A stretch of DNA of 37,997 nt. Source: Haloplasmataceae bacterium. Its GTDB lineage: Bacteria > Bacillota_I > Bacilli_A > Haloplasmatales > Haloplasmataceae. A model generated the notes under the pieces. That model did no database searches, was not told the origin of the DNA, and saw only the letters and a program-made list of their open reading frames with translations. The position numbers and the translations under genes were made by a program. The first letter of the stretch is position 1. Each line of letters begins with the position of its first letter. The stretch covers positions 1 through 37,997 of the forward strand of contig JARDZP010000010.1 in NCBI GenBank assembly GCA_029240795.1. The letters run 5' to 3'. Below are positions 17,525 to 24,140 of this stretch, one piece after another.

Positions 17525-18439
17525 CTATTTATTAGCCTTACTAGGATGAATTGAAACAACTTCTCCACCTAAATTATTGTCTACTCCCTCATATGACAGT
17601 GTAAATCCTTCAGATAAAGGACATGCCATGCTAGCATAACGATACTTAGTAAATGGTACCTTTTTTATAGCACCATTAATTTGACGGAATAAATATACTT
17701 CATGCCATGTCGCCGCAAATATCTCGGTTTTAGTTGCTCTGGCTGGCTTTGCTTCGTTTCTAGCTTGATCAATAGCGTTAACACGTTTATATTCTGATAA
17801 TGTTATACCATGTCCAACAGATGGAAATTCTTCAGAAACAAAGTTTGCTGGCATATCATTTTCAATTAACCAAGATTTTCTTCTTTCGACATACTTAGGG
17901 ATATTGGTCGATTCAATAACCTCAATTTGCATTTGCAAAAAATTAGGACGAGGACTAAAGACTGAAATTCTTAACTTATCACCAGGTAAATAATAATGTT
18001 CTGGATGACGATAATTTGAGTTTTGCCACGTATTTTTATTGCCATCAATATAACGCCAAAATGGTCTGAATGCTAAACTTTCAGTCGATGGAGCCAAACA
18101 TTCTGGAGTTTGACCAACTAATGTCCAAGTTAAACCGGCATCACTTTCAGCTCCTGCATTTCCACCAAAATAAATGGATGGGTTTTCAAGATAACGTGTA
18201 TTTTCTTTCCACGCTTCATCTAGTATGAAATCAGGCAGTGTAATCGTAGCTTCGATCCCTAACCACATATCTTTACTAGAAACAGCCTTTCGATACCAAG
18301 CTCCTAAAAAGCATGGTGGTACAACGGGTGCTTGAATCTCATCAGCTATTACTCCTAAGTATAAAGGGGCATCTTGATATCCTACTAACTTCACTTTTGA
18401 AGGATAATGAAGTGGTGCTATATTTTTATTCAATAACAT
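17525..18439 (-). CDS. Cytoplasmic protein of unrecognised family, paralogous to the lipoprotein at 36628
   Basis: 304 residues, no signal peptide and no membrane span, so probably cytoplasmic. I do not recognise the family. Most of its length aligns with the C-terminal domain of the lipoprotein at 36628-37997: shared blocks include SIYFGGNAGAESDAG, YYLPGDKLRISVFSPRP, FLQMQIEV, EYKRVNAIDQ, ATWHEVYLFRQIN, LGGEVVSIHPS. Three cysteine positions (PPCF, PEC, ACP) correspond. The beta-rich pattern with many aromatic residues suggests a binding domain, but no catalytic signature is evident. It is a single-gene unit with its own ribosome site (AGGAGA), terminator, and a GntR/HutC-like palindrome over the -35 region. 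The same palindrome precedes the solute-binding gene at 20220, so the two are probably co-regulated. Confidence 0.8.
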   Translation of the reverse strand: MLLNKNIAPLHYPSKVKLVGYQDAPLYLGVIADEIQAPVVPPCFLGAWYRKAVSSKDMWLGIEATITLPDFILDEAWKENTRYLENPSIYFGGNAGAESDAGLTWTLVGQTPECLAPSTESLAFRPFWRYIDGNKNTWQNSNYRHPEHYYLPGDKLRISVFSPRPNFLQMQIEVIESTNIPKYVERRKSWLIENDMPANFVSEEFPSVGHGITLSEYKRVNAIDQARNEAKPARATKTEIFAATWHEVYLFRQINGAIKKVPFTKYRYASMACPLSEGFTLSYEGVDNNLGGEVVSIHPSKANK

Positions 18440-18486
18440 ATTTTTCTCCTATTATTATCTTTTTTATCTTTATTCTATCACATTTA

Positions 18487-18510
18487 TTTAAATTGTCTAT
18501 ACAATTTAAA
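18487..18510 (-). promoter_or_regulatory. GntR/HutC-like operator over the promoter of the 304-residue gene
   Basis: A 24-bp palindrome: arms TTTAAATTGT and ACAATTTAAA are perfectly complementary around the centre CTAT. Its core TTGTCTATACAA fits the GTnTAnAC pattern of HutC/TreR/DasR-type operators. On the minus strand a likely -35 TAGACA lies inside it, with TAGAAT 16 nt downstream, so binding would block the promoter. A second copy lies at 20281-20295. Confidence 0.65.
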
Positions 18511-18513
18511 AAG

Positions 18514-18688
18514 AAAAACGAGGTGAAAATTAGAAGCCACTGAAAAACGAACAAATCATATATAAGGAAAATAAGTAAAAAAAGACTGTTACGGAGTAAC
18601 AGTCTTTCAATATTTTAATGTATTTTACTTTAAAGTTTAACAATATTAAACAAGTAAGTTATAAAGGACTTTTTCAGTGACCTCGTTT
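18514..18688. repeat. Imperfect inverted repeat flanking the 18.5-18.7 kb gap
   Basis: The right arm, 18669-18688, reads on the minus strand AAACGAGGTCACTGAAAAAG. The left arm, 18516-18547, reads on the plus strand AAACGAGGT, then 13 unmatched bases, then CACTGAAAAA. The arms face each other across about 120 nt that contain the terminator at 18581. The arm sequence resembles the terminal repeats of some insertion sequences, but no transposase and no target duplication were seen. It could be a remnant or MITE-like element. Confidence 0.4.
18581..18607 (-). terminator. Terminator of the solute-binding gene at 18697
   Basis: Perfect 12-bp stem AAAGACTGTTAC / GTAACAGTCTTT with loop GGA, followed by a T-rich run (TTTTTACTTATTTT) on the minus strand. 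Confidence 0.8.
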
Positions 18689-18696
18689 ACATTTTA

Positions 18697-20220
18697 TTAT
18701 TCGAAGAAATCTTCTTCTAAACTATATTGTTCTATTATTGCATTTTTCATTAATGATTCTAATGTCAACATCTTGTTACGAACATCACCGTTTTGAATAG
18801 AATCTTGAATTTTTATCATCCAACCTTCTTCATTTTGAAGACCTGATTGAGCGAATGTAGTGTATATATCTGGATATGTTTTACTGAAGATATCTAAATG
18901 TGCTTCACGTGATATTTCATCACCATAGTATGGCAATAAACGTGTGTTATAAAATTCATCAGCATAAGCTGTTACAGATGAATAACCCGTTTCTGTATCT
19001 ACTTCAGGGAAATATTGTAAATCAGACCAAATTTTAAATATTGTTTCATCATGTAACATCAAATCTTCGTAACCTTCAGGAATTAAATCTTTAGAAAAAG
19101 CTGCACTGATTACGTATCCTACAATACCGAAGTTTGCTATATAGTAATTTGATAAATCTTCTTTAGTGTTGTCTCCTGTTGGATAAGGAACAAAGCCCAT
19201 GTCAAAGTCACGATCTAACCATTTATTTGATTGGAGAAGCCAATAACTTTGTCCATTATGGAACGCAATGTTACCATCTTTAAATTCTGGTTGACTAGCA
19301 TTTGATAATGGAGCATTATCTAGCCACATTCCTGGAGTAGTTCTTAATGAATTTAAGAAATTTAAGGCATTAATAGTCTCTTCACCAGTTACTTGAACAT
19401 CAAAACCTGGGGTAATTAAATGTCCACCATTAGCACTAATTGTTTGATATGCCCAGTTATAAGTTCTACCACCCATAACATATTGTGGTCCACCATTATC
19501 AGGAGTTCTGTTTTCGTCTAATTTTGAATTTAATTCATCAGCGATACTTCTAAATGCATCCCAATCCCATTCACCATCTAACCAAAGTTCAGATGGCTCA
19601 TTACGACGACTTTCACCTAGATAATATTCTAATAAATCTGCATTGTAGTAAATGCCATAATCAGCAGATGGATAATTATCATGATATGTATAGTGTTTTC
19701 CATTTACCTCACCAAAAGGCATAGCTTCTGGCCAGTAGTATTCTGATCCATATTTTTCAATCAAATCATCTAAAGGTAAAATCGCATTTTGGATTGCTAA
19801 ATTTGCTATTTCAGATGAATTCATTTCATATACATGTGCTGGAGAATTACCTATACTTGTTTGTTCAATAATCCATCTTTGACGAGCACCACCCCATGAT
19901 GCTTGACTAGGAAATGATTGGTAAACAATATTAATATTATATTTTTCTTCTACTTCAGCAATTTTTGCACTTTTTTCATTTTTGAAGAGTCTTTTAAACT
20001 CTTGACTTCTTGGGTCGCATGTTGTAGCTGTATCACACATAATGATAAAATCTATACCACCTAAGTCATAAGTTTCCTCTGGTTCAGTAGTAGTTCCACT
20101 ATTATTTGTTGTTGCGCTAGTTGTTGCATTAGTTGTTTCATTTGAAGTCGTCTTACCACCACAAGCGGCTAGAGTCACTAATGATACAAAAACGAACAAT
20201 AAACTTAACACTTTATTCAT
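18697..20220 (-). CDS. Sugar ABC transporter solute-binding lipoprotein (orphan copy)
   Basis: 507 residues. Lipobox TLAAC with lipidated C20, a Thr/Asn-rich linker to about residue 50, then a family 1 extracellular solute-binding fold (segments TYDLGGIDFIIMCD, GEVNGKHYTYHDNYPSADYG, GMWLDNAPLSNASQPEFKDG, FVPYPTGDN). It is closely similar over its whole length to the protein at 20359-21870, with long identical blocks, so it is a recent paralogue. Unlike that one it stands alone, with its own promoter, GntR-like operator and terminators on both sides. It has no permease of its own and probably feeds the same permeases (21902 and 22926) with a second ligand or under another signal. The start has GAGGAAA upstream. 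Confidence 0.9.
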   Translation of the reverse strand: MNKVLSLLFVFVSLVTLAACGGKTTSNETTNATTSATTNNSGTTTEPEETYDLGGIDFIIMCDTATTCDPRSQEFKRLFKNEKSAKIAEVEEKYNINIVYQSFPSQASWGGARQRWIIEQTSIGNSPAHVYEMNSSEIANLAIQNAILPLDDLIEKYGSEYYWPEAMPFGEVNGKHYTYHDNYPSADYGIYYNADLLEYYLGESRRNEPSELWLDGEWDWDAFRSIADELNSKLDENRTPDNGGPQYVMGGRTYNWAYQTISANGGHLITPGFDVQVTGEETINALNFLNSLRTTPGMWLDNAPLSNASQPEFKDGNIAFHNGQSYWLLQSNKWLDRDFDMGFVPYPTGDNTKEDLSNYYIANFGIVGYVISAAFSKDLIPEGYEDLMLHDETIFKIWSDLQYFPEVDTETGYSSVTAYADEFYNTRLLPYYGDEISREAHLDIFSKTYPDIYTTFAQSGLQNEEGWMIKIQDSIQNGDVRNKMLTLESLMKNAIIEQYSLEEDFFE

Positions 20221-20280
20221 ATAAATTTCCTCATTTCTTTTGTATTTCTCTTCTATTACTATTTTATCATAATATTCTAA

Positions 20281-20295
20281 ATTGTCTATACAAAT
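20281..20295 (-). promoter_or_regulatory. GntR/HutC-like operator over the promoter of the orphan solute-binding gene
   Basis: ATTGTCTATACAAAT carries the same core TTGTCTATACAA as the site at 18487. On the minus strand TAGACA and, 16 nt further, TAAAAT form a likely promoter, so the operator covers the -35 box in the same way as at 18487. Confidence 0.6.
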
Positions 20296-20324
20296 GGAAT
20301 ATTTCTATAATTCTTAATTCTAAT

Positions 20325-20350
20325 AAAAACAGTGTTTACACACTGTTTTT
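20325..20350 (-). terminator. Terminator of the nine-gene operon
   Basis: Perfect 10-bp stem AAAAACAGTG / CACTGTTTTT with a six-base loop, 8 nt beyond the stop codon at 20359. The T-run on the minus strand is part of the stem. Confidence 0.75.
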
Positions 20351-20358
20351 ATAATTGA

Positions 20359-21870
20359 TTAATTGTTGTAAAATTCATCGCCTAATTTATATTTATCTTT
20401 TAAAGTTGTTTGCATTAGATCTTCTAAAGCAAGCATTTTATTACGAATATCTCCATTTACTATAGCGTCTTGAATTTTAATCATGTAAGAATCTTCATTA
20501 TGATTATTAGCTTCACTCATACTATAGAAATAATCAGGATATGATTTATCGATAATGCTTATGTGTGCATCACGTGATGATTCATCACCATAGTATGGAA
20601 GTAAACGAGCATTATAAAATTCATCTATATGTGCATCAACTGATGCATAACCAGTTTCAGCATCCTTTGGTGGGAAATATTGTAAATCTGCCCAAATTTT
20701 AAAGATTGTCTCATCATGAATCATTAAATCTTCATATCCATCGGGAATTAAATCTTTAGAATAAGCTGCACTAATTACATATGAAGCTTTACCATACACA
20801 TCGTTAATATAGTAGTTTGATAAATCTTCATTTGTATTATCACCTGTTGGATAAGGTACGAATCCCATATCAAAATCTCTATTTTTCCATTTATTTTCTT
20901 GGAAAATCCAATAACTTTGTCCATTGTGGAATGCAACATTTCCATCTTTAAATTCTGGTTGACTAGCATTTGATAATGGTGCATTATCTAGCCACATACC
21001 TGGAGTTGCTCTTAATTCATTTAAGAAATTTAATGCATTTAATGTTTCATCACTTGTTACACCAGTTGTAAAGTCTGGATTTACAAGATGTCCACCATTT
21101 GCTCCAATCATTTGATATGACCAATTGTATGTTCTTCCACCCAAAACGAATTGTGGTCCACCATTTTCCGGTGTTCTATTTTCGTCTAATTTATCATTTA
21201 GTTCATTAGTTATGGTTCTAAATGCATCCCAGTCCCAATCGCCATCTAACCATAATTCAGTTGGTTCATTACGACGATCTTCACCTAGATAATATTCTAA
21301 TAAATCTGCATTATAATATATACCTTCGTCAGCTAATGGATAAGAATCACTGTAAGTATATTTTTTCCCGTTCACTTCACCATATGACATTGCTTCTGGC
21401 CAGTATAATTCAGAACCATATGCTTCAATATATTCATCTAATGGTGAAATTGCATTTTGAACAGCTAGTGTCCCAATTTGATATGAAGTAAGTTCATATA
21501 CGTGAGCTGGTGAATTACCTAAACTTGTTTGTTCAATGATCCATCTTTCACGTGCGCCACCCCAAGATGCTTGGCTTGGATATGTTTGATAGACAACATT
21601 GATGTTATACTTTTCTTCAGCATCAGTGATTTTTTGAATTTTTTCTGCTTTAAATAATCTCTCATAAACCGTTTCTCTAGGATCACATTTTAACCCATTA
21701 TCACACATGATAATAAAATCAATACCACCTAAATCATACGTTTGTTCAGGCTCTGTAGTTTGTGTAGCACCTGTTGTATTTACTGTTGTATTTTGAGTTG
21801 TAGTACCCCCACAAGCAACTAAAGTGACTAGAAATGCTATCATAAGCATTAAACTAAACATTTTTTTCAT
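20359..21870 (-). CDS. Sugar ABC transporter solute-binding lipoprotein
   Basis: 503 residues from ATG 21870, chosen because AAGGAGAG lies just upstream and the lipoprotein signal (MKKMFSLMLM, lipobox TLVAC, C20) starts there; a longer frame to 21963 would run into the permease gene. A Thr/Gln-rich linker precedes a family 1 solute-binding fold nearly the same as that of the gene at 18697 (shared blocks DLGGIDFIIMCD, PSQASWGGAR, WLDNAPLSNASQPEFKDG). It is the last gene of the operon, 31 nt after the MalG-type permease at 21902, so it most likely serves permease pair 22926/21902. The ligand is unknown. Confidence 0.92.
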   Translation of the reverse strand: MKKMFSLMLMIAFLVTLVACGGTTTQNTTVNTTGATQTTEPEQTYDLGGIDFIIMCDNGLKCDPRETVYERLFKAEKIQKITDAEEKYNINVVYQTYPSQASWGGARERWIIEQTSLGNSPAHVYELTSYQIGTLAVQNAISPLDEYIEAYGSELYWPEAMSYGEVNGKKYTYSDSYPLADEGIYYNADLLEYYLGEDRRNEPTELWLDGDWDWDAFRTITNELNDKLDENRTPENGGPQFVLGGRTYNWSYQMIGANGGHLVNPDFTTGVTSDETLNALNFLNELRATPGMWLDNAPLSNASQPEFKDGNVAFHNGQSYWIFQENKWKNRDFDMGFVPYPTGDNTNEDLSNYYINDVYGKASYVISAAYSKDLIPDGYEDLMIHDETIFKIWADLQYFPPKDAETGYASVDAHIDEFYNARLLPYYGDESSRDAHISIIDKSYPDYFYSMSEANNHNEDSYMIKIQDAIVNGDIRNKMLALEDLMQTTLKDKYKLGDEFYNN

Positions 21871-21901
21871 TACACTTTCTCTCCTTATCTTTTTAGTTAA
21901 T

Positions 21902-22939
21902 TTATCCAACAATACCAGATCTTTCAATACCTTCTGTAAATAATTTCTTTTGTAATAATACATACATTAAAAGAAGTGGTAACATGGCTATTACTCCTGA
22001 AGTATTTAAAATCATAGATGTAAATAATGGATTTTTAGTTACGTCTTGGTCAAACAATTGCCATACTCCGGCTTGAGAAATAGCTGATTGTATATTGCCA
22101 CTAATACCCATCATTTTTGTTGTTAACGTTTGTAAGGTCACATTTGCGTCTGTAACAAATACACTCGTAAAGTAACTATCATTCCATTGCCATACAAACG
22201 CTAAAATTGCAACGGTAATCATTACTCCTTTTGCGTTCGGTAACATAATTTTATAGAATACTTGTATTGGACTTGCGCCATCAACATAAGCTGCTTCTTC
22301 TAGTTCTTCAGGTACACCTCTAAAGAATTGTCTAAATAAATAAATAAATATCCCTGATTTTAATCCCATGCCTAATCCAGCGAATAAATATAATGTTGTC
22401 GATTTTCCTAAGAGATTTACGCCAGTATTTAAGAAATTTGTTAAACTTAATTTTAAAGGCAATTCTATTGTTGTTTGAGGTACAATGATTGTAAACATAA
22501 CTAATGCAAAAATAATACCTGAACCTTTAAATCTAAGTCTAGCTAGCATATAGCCAGCTAGTGATGTTGAGAACAATTGTAAAAACATAACGATGAATGA
22601 CATTTTGAATGTATTTTTAAATGCATTCCAATAATCTAGGATTATCATTGAAATCTCAAAGTTTTTAAATGAAAATTTTTCTGGTATCCATAATACTAAT
22701 GGATTATTAATATCTTCTGGTGCTCTTAATGCAACTGCAAGTTGTTGTATAATCGGATATAAAATAATAAATGACAATCCGAATAATATTACATATTTTC
22801 CTAAAGAGACAATGGATGAACTTGCCTTTAACACTGCCAATCTTCTTTTAAGTGGTGAACTAAATCTTTTTTCATAGATATTCTTATATTTATTTGATAA
22901 AGTAACTTTACTTCTTTTTATAGTACTATCTTTTATCAT
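21902..22939 (-). CDS. Sugar ABC transporter permease, MalG type (pair 2)
   Basis: 345 residues with a basic N-terminal stretch of about 50 residues and six predicted membrane spans. The coupling loop reads EEAAYVDGASPIQVFYKIML, a full EAA motif. Compared with typical MalG proteins (about 280 residues) it has a longer N terminus and a longer loop around residues 255-300. It overlaps the MalF-type gene upstream by 14 nt, indicating translational coupling, and is followed by the solute-binding gene. Confidence 0.92.
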   Translation of the reverse strand: MIKDSTIKRSKVTLSNKYKNIYEKRFSSPLKRRLAVLKASSSIVSLGKYVILFGLSFIILYPIIQQLAVALRAPEDINNPLVLWIPEKFSFKNFEISMIILDYWNAFKNTFKMSFIVMFLQLFSTSLAGYMLARLRFKGSGIIFALVMFTIIVPQTTIELPLKLSLTNFLNTGVNLLGKSTTLYLFAGLGMGLKSGIFIYLFRQFFRGVPEELEEAAYVDGASPIQVFYKIMLPNAKGVMITVAILAFVWQWNDSYFTSVFVTDANVTLQTLTTKMMGISGNIQSAISQAGVWQLFDQDVTKNPLFTSMILNTSGVIAMLPLLLMYVLLQKKLFTEGIERSGIVG

Positions 22940-24140
22940 AATAGAACACCAACCCTTTTAATGATCCTAGTACAACTAGGATGATTATTAAATTTATTCC
23001 AAAGTAAGACATTGCGATTGAGGAAGCTAACCCATATCGACTTTCGGTTACAGCATATTCTAAGAATCGATAAATTGGAGCTCTTGCAAAGCTATCAATT
23101 ATGGTATAAATCGCAGCAGTTAGTAATATAGGCGTTACCATTGGAATTGTAATTTTCCAAAATGTTTCATATTTAGTTGCACCTTCAACTTTAGCAGCTT
23201 CATATAATTGATTTGGTATAGATTGTAATGCTGCAATAAATAATAAAATTTGGATTCCTGAATAATTTACAATCATAAATATACGTTCAACAGAGCCTAT
23301 AACAATATCAATAAATGATCCACCGATACCAATTTCCATTAAGAAAGTGGTAAGTTGTGTTGTTAATAGAATATTTGCTGTAGTATTATTTTCTAAGTAT
23401 AAACCAAAGCCTTTAGACATAGTCGAAGATATAATCGAAATATTATATATTACTGGTATAAAGAATATTGCTTTAACAATTTGATGTCCTTTAAATTTAG
23501 TATTTAATAATACTGCGATAAACAAACTAAATATCAAAATAATTGGCAAATCTATTGCTAGATTTTGTACAAATAATAATATTTGTACGTTAAATATATT
23601 GTTATTATCAATAACGTATTGTGTAAATAACTCTATATAATTTTTTAACCCAACAAAGTTAACGAGTATTTTCGTTCCACTTGGTACAACATCGTTAAAA
23701 CTCCACCAAAAGCTCTTTAATATGGGTGGTAAAAAGAATAAGAGAAAACCAAGTGCCCAAGGAGTAATAAAGATTATTCCCCATACTATTTTTTGTTTAT
23801 TATAAGGAATCTCTGAAAACTTTTTCTTAATCTTATATACAATCGATCTTTTGATGAATTTCTTTTCATGTACAATATTTAAATTAGCAACAAGCCTTTG
23901 AATTTTTGTATTAATTCGTTGAATTTGTCTAGAAACATTTATTATTCTCTTAACGTTTCCTTTATTTGTTTCTTGTTTTCTTTTGGCTAAAATAATATAT
24001 TTTGCAGATAATTTTTCACATTTTTCATGATATTTTGCTAACTTAGACTTAATATTTCTTTCAATTTTTAAAAGTTCATCGTCGTTGGCATATTTGATTT
24101 TAGTGTTTTTACTAATATTGTTTTTTAATTTACTTATCAT
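22926..24140 (-). CDS. Sugar ABC transporter permease, MalF type, with long charged N-terminal extension (pair 2)
   Basis: 404 residues, about 100 more than usual. Residues 1-125 or so are strongly basic and probably helical (repeated K/R/I pattern, coiled-coil-like), facing the cytoplasm. The first span starts near residue 130 (IVWGIIFITPWALGFLLFFL). The coupling loop is YEAAKVEGATKYETFWKITI. The start ATG overlaps the stop of the DUF5696-like gene by four bases (ATGA), with GGGGTGAT upstream. MalF of Escherichia coli also has extra N-terminal sequence, but that is membrane-spanning, unlike this. The extension could contact the ATPase or another cytoplasmic partner (inference). Confidence 0.9.
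   Translation of the reverse strand: MISKLKNNISKNTKIKYANDDELLKIERNIKSKLAKYHEKCEKLSAKYIILAKRKQETNKGNVKRIINVSRQIQRINTKIQRLVANLNIVHEKKFIKRSIVYKIKKKFSEIPYNKQKIVWGIIFITPWALGFLLFFLPPILKSFWWSFNDVVPSGTKILVNFVGLKNYIELFTQYVIDNNNIFNVQILLFVQNLAIDLPIILIFSLFIAVLLNTKFKGHQIVKAIFFIPVIYNISIISSTMSKGFGLYLENNTTANILLTTQLTTFLMEIGIGGSFIDIVIGSVERIFMIVNYSGIQILLFIAALQSIPNQLYEAAKVEGATKYETFWKITIPMVTPILLTAAIYTIIDSFARAPIYRFLEYAVTESRYGLASSIAMSYFGINLIIILVVLGSLKGLVFYYDKR

Noticed and set aside
18697-21870. Assembly duplication as the reason for two similar solute-binding genes
   Set aside because: The copies differ at many residues along the whole length and have different linkers and flanks, so they are real paralogues.
21870-21963. 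N-terminal extension of the solute-binding gene at 20359 by 31 residues
   Set aside because: It overlaps the permease gene and precedes a clear ribosome site and lipoprotein signal starting at 21870.
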